A stretch of 64,000 bases of DNA from Alisma plantago-aquatica. Its lineage: Eukaryota; Streptophyta; Magnoliopsida; Alismatales; Alismataceae. The stretch lies in assembly GCA_963693085.1 (NCBI GenBank), contig OY856412.1, positions 350,068,957 to 350,132,956 of the forward strand, in the 5' to 3' direction. The position numbers and the translations under genes were made by a program. Below the pieces are notes generated by a model. The model was not told the origin of the DNA, ran no database searches, and worked only from the letters and a program-made list of their open reading frames with translations. This document shows, piece by piece, positions 36,449-46,639 of this stretch (position 1 is its first letter; each line of letters opens with the position of its first letter).

Positions 36449-37378
36449 TTTTTTTGACAACACCAAGATCATGCTCATTAACTAACCAAATCAAAAGTTA
36501 CAAAGTCTAAGATGAGAGGAGGTATATTCCCCTCATTTATAGAGTAGTAGAAATCACATCATAATGTTAGTGAGACAGATTCATGCACTACTTTATTACA
36601 GGATCTACAAACATGCAAAACAATAAAAGAAGTAAAGATAGATAACAAGTGGATATTGTCTTGTGTGAGAATACTCAAATGGTCAAATCTACTATGAGAA
36701 GTAGTTAATGCCAAGTAGAGAATCATGGAATTAGTCTCCAATTGGAGTTTGTCCCAGCTATGATCATGCGCCATACAAACACCTTCCAACATGGCCATAC
36801 CTTCACCCATCTCCATGGACCACTCAATCTTCCTTTGACATCCTCCAACCAGCAGTACGCTACCCTCATCATCTTGCATAACCACTCACGTAGCACTCCA
36901 TATCCGATCCTTGGTTGAGAAATCAACATTAAATTTGACATTCCTCTCTCAGGTGGCTGCCAATGTAGAACCACTAGCTATTGCACAGGAGAAGGGGTTG
37001 GGTTGTCACGCAAGAAAGCCCTGCAGTGATCCTCAATAAAATCCATTGCCTCCCTAATAAATAAAATAATTTCCTTTCCCCCTCCATTAAAGACACAATG
37101 ATTCCTATGCTTCCAGATCCCCCACATCGTTGCTACAACTTCAGTAAAGTAAGGTTCAAGGGAACCATTTTTGAGTTCCAAAAGCATCTGACCTGGGGTG
37201 AGGTGAAGAATAGAATGTATCACGATTGCATTTGGGCTACACCTCCACACCTTGGATGCCTCAGAGCACTAAAAAAGCATGTGCATAATGGATTCTTTAG
37301 GCCCCTAGCATATAGGGAACGTACCTTCCACCCTACAATGTTTGTCAAGCAAGCAACCCATAGTGGCCAACCCAGCTG
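36449..37378 (-). pseudogene. LINE ORF2 fragment: zinc-binding region, RNase H and poly(A)
   Basis: Minus strand, reading right to left: a zinc-binding segment (LLDKHCRVEGTFPIC, then SIMHMLF, then C-SEASKVWRCSPNA), the spacer ATMWGIWKHRNHCVFNGG, then an RNase H-like region (WQPPERGMSNLML; DDEGSVLLVGGC; WDKLQLETNSMILYLAL) split over two frames. The LINE's 3' end is marked by eight T at about 36450-36460, its poly(A) tail on this strand. The copia element was inserted at 37378 within the zinc-binding region; the LINE resumes at 46497. Degenerate, with several stops. Confidence 0.82.
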
Positions 37379-39626
37379 TGTTGGTATGTATGCCCTGAGA
37401 GCCAATCATGGGATGATTGGTGGGATACATTAAGATTGATTTGATAAACATCAAAGGCAAGCTTCCAATTCTTTCTGGTTCAGTCATATGAGATAGTGAT
37501 AGAACAGATTGAATGTCTAGAGAATGACAGTACTCAATGACGTATGCCTTCAGGTTCATGACCTGAACGATGAGATCATACGGATGCTAAGAGTTTGTAC
37601 ATTCTTGTTATGTCCCTAGTCAGATGTCATTGTGGAAGTTAGATAGACAGCAATGATACACAAGACTAGATTGTGGTGTTGGTTGATGACAGAATCTCAT
37701 TAGTCATGATATAGAGATATCAAACCAAACACATAGGTACTTGTTAGAGAATAAGGTATCGGACAGACCCACCGTGAGTTTGACACATGGAACCATGAGA
37801 TGGTAGTCACAGTTAGTACTCACAGTGATGGTGGTGAGTGTGATTCTTAGACCTGAAATCACTGCATTCAACACATGTCGTTGGGCACACTTTGACATCA
37901 TCAAACGCAGTCCTGAAACATGGGTTGTTATAAAGGTGATGATTGGGTGGCTTTGACACATGGGGCTTTTGAGGGGTGAGTGATAGATATGGGATTTGTC
38001 CCTCCTGAGGGAGTTTGATATCCAAGGCCACTTGATGAGTAGGATTGAGATAGGCGTGCGCACGCATGTGTGAATCAGTATGTGATATTGATGTCATACA
38101 TATCTCCTTCAATCTACTCTGAGATCCAAAAAGTGAATGAACGTTGACAGGATGACTGTTCCATGCCTTGAGTTCATTCGGGATATCAGTGATAAAGGAA
38201 TTATACATTCACTGTAACACCATTCACGGATTGTAGGATGAAAGTTGTTCTCCAACTTTCTACTTTCACTTGGGTAGCACTGATGTGTGACTAGGCACCA
38301 CTCTTTGCTTGTGAAGTCATAAGTGTTATGGACTTTCACTGCCAACGTGAAATGGACCTACAGGGTCACACACATAGGATTTAACGTGGAAGAGGAGTTT
38401 TGTCCACAAAGCAATCTTTAGATTGATTACTAAAGGAGTTTAGTAGTTCAATTAAACACTCAATCAGTTGATAGCTCAATATCATATGGTTCAAGGTGTT
38501 GGACGCATTGATTGGAGTATCGGATTGATTGAAATCGCAATTGACTGATTTTGCCCAACCTGTGCTCCCAACCGATCGGCTCATGTGATGAACCGGTCGG
38601 CTGAGGTGCTGAACCGGTCGGATGGAGTGTCCAGGCCGATCGGCTCATGCCCAGGTTGAAACGACCGGTTCAAGAGTTGAACCAATCGTCTCAACTGGTG
38701 CAACCGACCAGTTGGGAAAGTCATGTCGGCAAGAATTTTCCTTTGGTTACAAATTGCCCAATTCGATTGGGAATAACATTGGTATACGATACCAATTGAG
38801 AACGAAACAAAGAAAGTCTTTTTGAGCCGGATTAGGACCATGAACCGATCGGTTCAGGGCACCAACCGATCGATTGGAGTGCCCCAAACGATCGACTCAG
38901 GTCCAACCTATCGGCTCAATGGCCGAACCGATCGGTTCTGTTGTGAACCGATCATTTCAAGTTGCGAACCGGTTGCTTTTTGTGGAAAATTCTTGAACCC
39001 TTCTACTCCTGCTTTAGTCCCGTATTGCCGGGCACAGAGAACCCTATCCCATGACCTGCCTATATATATAGGGGTATTGGGGGCTTCTCAAAGTACAACT
39101 CAATGCAAGCCGGTTGCTTTGCGAAGTTGTCGTTCTCTCTGGTTTTGGTAACCGTGAGAGATCCTGAGCAAGTGCTTCCCGCAAAAGGGAGGTGCATCAA
39201 GGGAAGGACAACTGCAGTTGCAACTGGTAGCAGGAGAGTGTGTTGGCGACTAGTACGTCAACAGGAGGGTGCGACTCCTTCCACTTCCTTGTGGGACAAG
39301 GAGAGTGGAGTTCCAGGTGGTCCGTGTGGACTACTTCAGAGGCGGGAGGTTTCTGCCGCTCAGGAGGACAACTGTCATCCGACAGTCCGGTAGGAGGAGG
39401 AGTCGTCAGTCCCGGTGCGACCAGGAGCTGCACAGACACCGTCCAAGACCGGAGTTGGAGACCGCGCATTGTGTGAGGTATTGTCGCCGAGCAAGCCTCG
39501 GGACAAGGTATGATTCCGCAAACCATCTTTTCTTATTATATAGACGTTGACGCGTTTCCTCGGTATGGGTTGGGGGAGAATTTTTTTTGTTTCCGCTGCC
39601 TTCTCTGTCTCCCCTAAAACCCAACA
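37379..39626 (+). repeat. Copia 5' LTR with AACCGATCGGTT array
   Basis: It matches 44252-46496 throughout. Core promoter: TATATATATA at 39061-39070, followed by GGGGTATTGGGGG. Between 38570 and 38960 there are about fourteen variants of the 12-base palindrome AACCGATCGGTT, spaced irregularly and often followed by CAG or CTCA. The open frames in this LTR recur in the other LTR and are not genes. Confidence 0.95.
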
Positions 39627-39627
39627 G

Positions 39628-39640
39628 TGGTATCAGAGCC
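39628..39640 (+). other. Primer-binding site, initiator Met-tRNA type
   Basis: TGGTATCAGAGCC, one base after the LTR; the standard priming site of most plant copia elements. It fixes the orientation as plus. Confidence 0.95.
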
Positions 39641-40079
39641 ACATCAACTGCTCTATATTTTAGGAATATCATTATGATCGATTTTGGTTTGTCGCTTTTA
39701 TTTATTGCATACGATGTGAATAATATCGGCTTTATGCATGTCCAATCCTAAATCCACAAATCCCAAATTACATATATGATATGTATTATTAATGCACTCG
39801 ATACGCGTCGCCCTTAAACGAGTTTTGTGGTGGATGTGTGTAGCATGATTATGGCCTATAAACCCCTACCTATGTGTGGTTGTTTGTGGTTGCTTGCATC
39901 TCGGTCTGCACACCGATCTTCCCTCTCTTATTCCCGATGTAACTCGAAATAATTCGAGATTCTTTCCTACCTTTGCTCCCCCTGAATATAACTCGGGGTT
40001 TCCCTTTAAATCAATGTAATTATTAGGATAGATTTTATTTCCTGTTATGTCGAAGACCGGCGGACATCAAGACGACAGC

Positions 40080-40275
40080 TGAAACGATCGATTCAAGGCG
40101 TGAACCGATCGGTTGACGTTCGAGACGGTTGGTTCAAGGAGTGAACCGATCGGTTGATGACCGGTTCGAGGAGCAAGACGAGCGGGTGGCGGACATGATG
40201 AGATGCACGACGACCAGGCGAACCGATCGGTTGGAGGAGCCAACCGATCGGCTGGTGGCACCCAGACGACCGGCT
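40080..40275. repeat. Second AACCGATCGGTT array, in the copia leader
   Basis: At least seven variants of the palindrome seen in the LTR occur here too, including exact GAACCGATCGGTTG at about 40104, 40142 and 40210. They lie between the primer site and the gag remnant, a region that would be the untranslated leader of the element's RNA. Confidence 0.85.
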
Positions 40276-41199
40276 GGAGAGTACAGATCATTCATGAGAT
40301 GAGTTGATCAACTCGGATGGCAAGGCAAAGAGTTCATCTTGTACAAGTTGCATGTGATGTAGACCTAGATGACCGTGATTCCTCTTGGCTCAAGGAATCA
40401 CATTAGGATGGCCATAATCATCACTTTTATCATTTTGTGCATGTTTTCTGTGGGATATAGCATGTATATGATACATACTATGTATTGTGGTGATTGGATA
40501 TGTATATGTATATTAAAACCAAATCCCTCATTAAAATATTAAGTTTTAGATGCCTTCCAAATGCGACACACGTGAAAAGCTTGTTCGACCAAGTGTGGGC
40601 ATGCCCTAGCGTGGTGCACCGTCTACCTCGTGGAAGCGTGAAGGATGAATGTGTGGGTCTGCCCTAGCAGGGTGCATATTCATCGTGTTTGCTTTGGGTC
40701 AGACTTAACAAGGTGACCAAGATAGGATCTAGAGCCTTGAGGCATGGAGATGATCATTGCAAGGAGTTGTATATGACATCTTATCAAGAGTTGCATATGA
40801 TGCAATTGGCAAAAGTTGCCTACCTGAGAGATCTATGTTGTGGGTGACAGCCCAAGCTAGTCCATGACTTAGAGGATTTCAGGATCTTGCCCACTAGAAG
40901 GTTGTACGCTGCAATCTTCCGAATTGATGGTGAGGGCTATCAATTTGAAGTAAAATAGTGGGAGTGATAATTAATTAAAGGCCTAATTTTATCGTCAACT
41001 TTTCAAATCAATCAAACAAGTCAAAAGAGTTTTGGACTAAAATTGCAAATATTTCCTTTTGTTAAAATAAATGGTTAATCAACAAATCACTTTATTTGCG
41101 ATCGGTCTTTGAGACCAACAAATTAAATGGGAATAATTCCACAATTGGTTAGGACGATGAGAAGTGTTCTCAATCAAAGAGTGAAAGCTCTAAGTCCTA

Positions 41200-41800
41200 G
41201 TTATACCAGAACCAGATGAACTCGATCCCACCACATCAATGGCTGAAAGTATGCTTATGGAAGCATACCAAGGATGACATTGATGAGGAGTGCTTGATGT
41301 TGTGTTCTCTGAACTGTGAGTTGCAGAGAAAACATGAGACATATGATGTCTCCAAGATACTGTCCTAGTATGTCATGACAGAAGGAGATCCAGTAAGGTA
41401 TTCACACACTCAATGAGATTGGGTATGTGGAAAACCTGATTAAGAAGGATTCCCTCTGAGCCAAGAGTTGGCTATTGGTATGATACTGCAAATGTTGTGA
41501 GAATCATACAATTCATGATAAGCTACAACATGAAGAACTTTGACAAGCGTTGACAGAGTTGTTGGACATGTTGAGGATAGTAGAGGCAAAGATGAAGAAA
41601 GACAAACCACAGTCTTTGATATGATCAAAGAAAAGGTAATCTTAAGGGCAAGGACAAGGGCAAAGCTAAGAAATGTTCTGATGCTAGCCAGAAATCCAAG
41701 CCATCTTCAGACTCAAGGCACATGGGGAAAGGGTGTATGAGGGATTGCCCTCTATATCTGGAAGAACAAAAGAAGATGAAGGAGGGGATGGAGATCTCCA
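41200..41800 (+). pseudogene. gag: Copia gag remnant
   Basis: Translated piecewise on the plus strand: EECLMLCSLNCELQRKHETY near 41288-41347 resembles the gag core of plant copia elements. At about 41640-41775 KGKDKGKAKKCSDASQKSKP is followed by a damaged zinc knuckle ending CMRDCPLYLEEQKKMKEG. In related elements this is a CCHC knuckle followed by CPLYLEE. Stops and frame changes separate the pieces, so no working protein can be made. Confidence 0.65.
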
Positions 41801-43370
41801 CCTAAGGTATCAGGAAATGAACCGCTTCTTTATCTGAGGTATATGATACCAAGATATGGATATGTCATATATGATATGCAGTATCCAAAAAGAAGTCATG
41901 GCCTTTGCGAAAGGACCAAGAAAGAAATACCCATCATTTGAGCAAGTGTTTCTGCCATAGATAGGAGTATCTTTCAGTTTATTTCAGCCTAAAGGGCACG
42001 AAATAGAGTTGAGAACTGCTATTTCATATATTGCCAATAGATAGAAACACTTTATTATTGCATATTGTATGACAATGATGCAATTAATAAAGTTGATGTT
42101 TCAATCTTAAAGATATGATCTTTGTGGCAATGCCTTGTTTATCTTGTGATACATGGTATGTATAAGATAAAATGATACCTAAAGTTATTGATAACTCAAA
42201 CAATCAAATTAGCATCAATCATGAGAAATTCATTTCTAGTTTCCATATGATGGATAATCTAGACTCTTTTTGGTTAGAGAACCAGTAAGAGACATGAATA
42301 TCTTGGACATGATTAATCAATCTTCACTAATGGTAGTGGGAGAATGATTATCCTATTAGGTATAATACATGTGATGTATTTACATACCTATTGGAACAAA
42401 TGCTAATACTTCTAATGGTGTTTAGAGAAATACCAATATGAATATCCTGAAGTGTTCATGATTTTCATAGATGAAGTACAAAATTGGTAAATTGTTAATT
42501 CTTGATAAGATCAATGAATGAAATACTTGGACCAAATGTTTGAGATCCTTATGAGTGATTATGATAGTGTATCATAGTGAACTCATGATTAAGGCATGGT
42601 GATGTCTAAATCAAGAAGGAATCATACTCTAAGGAGTTAGAGAATGATTATCAAATAACTGAATTCTTCTTAATAAAAGAATACCCCACACTAATAAAGG
42701 ACATTAAGAATCACAAGGGTTGTGAATTCTTATATCCTTAACAGATACACCTCAATTATCTATGTGATGAGTTGTTCATGTGATGAGTCAACTATCAAGA
42801 TGAATATGAGGAACCGAATCTTGAGTTATGGTTTATGACCATTACATCCTAAATGACATCCATGTGAACCATAAGGTATGACCTTGATGGTAGCACTCAT
42901 TGGATCATATCCATATGTGCAAATAAGTTTTAAGTGTTAAGACACATGGATAACATTTTGAGAAGGATGATGCTTGTTGATTGCAACTTAATGACTAAGA
43001 CATTTGGCATATGGATACTAAAACCGCATTCCTATGAGGAATAAAACCAGGATGTGTATGTGACACACCCTATAAGGTTTATGAATCCACTAATGCAAAT
43101 GAAGTCTATAAGTTACAATGGACTAATCAATGTGATTGATTGAGTACAAGCAACTCAGAATTGGATCTTTACTTTGATGATATAGTCAAAGGGTTTGACT
43201 AACATTTCAAAGATAAAGAAGGGATCTGTGATTTAGTGGGAGCGTATTCACATTTCACATGTTGATGTGAAATGGAATTGTTCTAGAATGGAAATCCAAA
43301 AGTGGAAATTATCTTTAAGGAAGATAGAGATGTTTCCTATACGATAGGAATAGAGATCTATAGAGATAGT
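41801..43370. other. Copia interior without recognisable coding
   Basis: About 1.6 kb where protease, integrase and most of the reverse transcriptase would be expected. AT-rich, with no convincing motif in any frame. It is too short for a full pol, so deletions must have occurred in addition to mutation. Confidence 0.5.
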
Positions 43371-44251
43371 TCTCGAAAAATCTCTTGACCTGGAAAGAGA
43401 AAACATACATTGGCAATTTGTACTGAAGGGTTCAGTATGCACAGATTCAGTGGGAGAAAACTTGTCCATGTTATATGGATATTAGTATCCCAAGGCCAAG
43501 TGTCCAATTCTTATGAAGAATGAGAACACTAAGAATAGATATGGATCTATCATGTATGTAATCATCCCATTGTCTTGCATGTATGACATGGCAAGAATAA
43601 AATGCATTCATCATCTTGTATGTGGGACATAGCAATATGATGTGCTCATCCTGATAACTCGTATGTGGGACATGACGAGTGGATGTCTGTCTACTTCCAG
43701 TAAGGGTTACTGGAATACCATGAGAACTTGATAAGTACTTAAGAAGTACTAGTTCCATGGAGATAAGGAAGAGTTTGATGTAAAGAGTTACATTGATGCG
43801 AACTTCTGAAAGAAAAGAAAATTAATCGCAAAATATACATAGGATGTATAAAAGTGAAAGTTTGTTGATAATTGGAAGTGTTCCAATAAAACCATTTAAA
43901 AGGGGAAATGTCGAGTATATGTGTATTAGTGAACAGCAGTGGATACTATATGGATCTAAAAGTTCATGAGATGAACTTATATTCCACTCATTGATGACAA
44001 GTCTGGAATCCTTGATCATGCAATGTGGCTAAAGGTTAGCAAAGGAATACTAGATCGCATATTACGACAACTCCATCTCATACGTGTGACGTATAGCGAA
44101 GAGATGTGAGACATGCAATTTATACAGACTTTGGCAAGGTGTTGCCATTACTCACTATGTTAGCACTAGAGCACGGTAACATGTGGGACATGTTTGAAGA
44201 TCACTATGAATATGATTCATGGGTGATTGGCTCGCAGTGCAAGTGGGAGTC
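43371..44251 (+). pseudogene. Copia reverse transcriptase/RNase H end, remnant
   Basis: On the plus strand, fragments such as EGFSMHRFSGRKL near 43426-43465 resemble the copia motif near the end of the reverse transcriptase, where a short helix and FSM are followed by conserved residues. Later phrases near 43900-44100 would correspond to the RNase H end. Every frame has stops. The segment ends at the polypurine tract (AAGTGGGAGTC, 44241-44251). Confidence 0.5.
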
Positions 44252-46496
44252 TGTTGGTATGTATGCCCTGAGAGCCAATCATGGGATGATTGGTGGGATA
44301 CATTAAGATTGATTTGATAAACATCAAAGGCAAGCTTACAATTCTTTCTGGTTCAGTCATATGAGATAGTGATAGAACAGATTGAATGTCTAGAGAATGA
44401 CAGTACTCAATGACGTATGCCTTCAGGTTCATGACCTGAACGATGAGATCATACGGATGCTAAGAGTTTGTACATTCTTGTTATGTCCCTAGTCAGATGT
44501 CATTGTGGAAGGTAGATAGATAGCAATGATACACAAGACTAGATTGTGGTGTTGGTTGATGACAGAATCTCATTAGTCATGATATAGAGATATCAAACCA
44601 AACACATAGGTACTTGTTAGAGAACAAGGTACCGGACAGACCCACCGTGAGTTTGACACATGGAACCATGAGATGGTAGTCACAATCAGTACTCATAGTG
44701 ATGGTGGTGAGTGTGATTCTTAGACCTCAAATCACTGCACTCAACACATGTCGTTGGGCACACTTTGACATCATCAAACGCAGTCCTGAAACATGGGTTG
44801 TTATAAAGGTGATGATTGGGTGGCTTTGACACATGGGGCTTTTGAGGGGTGAGTGATAGATATGGGATTTGTCCCTCCTGAGGGAGTTTGATATCCAAGG
44901 CCACTTGATGAGTAGGATTGAGATAGGCGTGCACACGCATGTGTGAATCAGTATGTGATATTGATGTCATACATATCTCCTTCAATCTACTCTGAGATCA
45001 AGAAAGTGAATGAACGTTGACAGGATGACTGTTCCATGCCTTGAGTTCATTCGGGATATCAGTGATAAAGGAATTATACATTCACTGTAACACCATTCAC
45101 GGATTGTAGGATGAAAGTTGTTCTCCAACTTTCTACTTTCACTTGGGTAGCACTGATGTGTGACTAGGCACCGCTCTTTGCTTGTGAAGTCATAAGTGTT
45201 ATGGACTTTCACTGCCAACGTGAAATAGACCTGCAGGGTCACACACATAGGATTTAACCTGGAAGAGGAGTTTTGTCCACAAAGCAATGTTTAGATTGAT
45301 TACTAAAGGAGTTTACTAGTTCAATTAAACACTCAATCAGTTGATAGCTCAATATCATATGGTTCAAGGTGTTGGACGCATTGATTGGAGTATCGGATTG
45401 ATTGAAATCACAATTGACTGATTTTGCCCAACCTGTGCTCCCAACCGATCGGCTCATGTGATGAACCGGTCGGCTGAGGTGCTGAACCGGTCGGCTGGAG
45501 TGTCCAGGCCGATCGGCTCATGCCCAGGTTGAAACGACCGGTTCAAGAGTTGAACCGATCGGCTCAACTGGTGCAACCGACCAGTTGGGAAAGTCATGTC
45601 GGCAAGAATTTTCCTTTGGTTTCAATTGCCCAATTCGATTGGGAATAACATTGGTATACGATACCAATTGAGAACGAAACAAAGAAAGTCTTTTTGAGCC
45701 GGATTAGGACCATGAACCGATCGGTTCAGGGCACCAACCGATCGGTTGGAGTGCCCCAAACGATCGGCTCAGGTCCAGCCAATCGGCTCAATGGCCGAAC
45801 CGATCGGTTCAGTTGTGAACCGATCATTTCAAGTTGCGAACCGGTTGCTTTTTGTGGAAAATTCTCGAACCCTTCTACTCTTGCTTTAGTCCCGTATTGC
45901 CGGGCACAGAGAACCCTATCCCATGACCCGCCTATATATAGGGGTATTGGGGGCTTCTCAAAGTACAACTCAATGCAAGCCGGTTGCTTTGCGAAGTTGT
46001 CGTTCTCTCTGGTTTTGGTAACCGTGAGAGATCCCGAGCAAGTGCTTCCCGCAAAAGGGAGGTGCAGCAAGGGAAGGACAACTGCAGTTGCAACTGGTAG
46101 CAGGAGAGTGTGTTGGCGACTAGTACGTCAACAGGAGGGTGCGACTCCTTCCACTTCCTTGTGGGACAAGGAGGGTGGAGTTCCAGGTGGTCCGTATGGG
46201 CTACTTCAGAGGTAGGAGGTTTCTGCCGCTCAGGAGGACAACTGTCATCCGACAGTCCGGTAGGAGGAGGAGTCGTCAGTCCCGATGCGACCAGGAGCTG
46301 CACAGACACCATCCAAGACTGGAGTTGAAGACCGCGCATTGCGCGAGGTATTGTCGCCGAGCAAGCCTCGGGACAAGATATGATTCCGCAAACCATCTTT
46401 TCTTATTATATAGACGTTGACGCGTTTCCTCGGTATGGGTTGGGGGAGAAATTTTTTTGTTTCCGCTGCCTTCTTTGTCTCCCCTAAAACCCAACA
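44252..46496 (+). repeat. Copia 3' LTR
   Basis: 2245 bp, nearly identical to the 5' LTR. Core promoter CCTATATATA at 45931. The palindrome array at 45440-45850 is closer to the AACCGATCGGTT consensus than the 5' LTR copy at several positions. It is followed by the AGCTG target duplication. Confidence 0.95.
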
Positions 46497-46600
46497 AGCT
46501 GTACATACCCTCCACAGGAAATGAGAGAGCTTTAGTGGCCATTTCAGACCCCAAATAAGTGTACAATTTTTGTTATTCTGTGTATAGACCGTGTGGCAAT
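46497..46600 (-). pseudogene. LINE continuation right of the copia insertion
   Basis: On the minus strand this reads YTQNNKNCTLIWGLKWPLK and then LSHFLWRVC before joining, across the target duplication, the zinc-binding region at 37373. A W-x-L-K-x-P-x-K-x-x-x-FLWR pattern precedes the zinc-binding segment in plant L1-type LINEs. The right limit is approximate. Confidence 0.75.
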
Positions 46601-46639
46601 AAAATCATGTCTTCCCAAATGACCCAACTAGTAAGCTAA

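Larger units (their letters stand above)
37379..46496 (+). mobile_element. Ty1/copia element, complete ends, dead interior
   Basis: LTRs at 37379-39626 (2248 bp) and 44252-46496 (2245 bp) start TGTTGGTATG and end ACCCAACA. The target duplication AGCTG flanks both sides (37374-37378 and 46497-46501). A Met-tRNA primer site follows the left LTR by one base, and a purine-rich tract (AAGTGGGAGTC) precedes the right LTR. The LTRs are nearly identical by eye. The 4.6-kb interior has only remnants of gag and of the reverse transcriptase/RNase H end, full of stops. It sits inside the LINE. Confidence 0.95.

Noticed and set aside
39628..39640. TGGTATCAGAGCC as part of a tRNA gene
   Set aside because: Only the tRNA 3'-end complement is present, one base after an LTR; it is a primer-binding site.
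45694..46215. 173-codon frame in the copia 3' LTR
   Set aside because: Part of the LTR; the other LTR has it broken in two. The Arg/Ser/Gly-rich content comes from the palindrome array.
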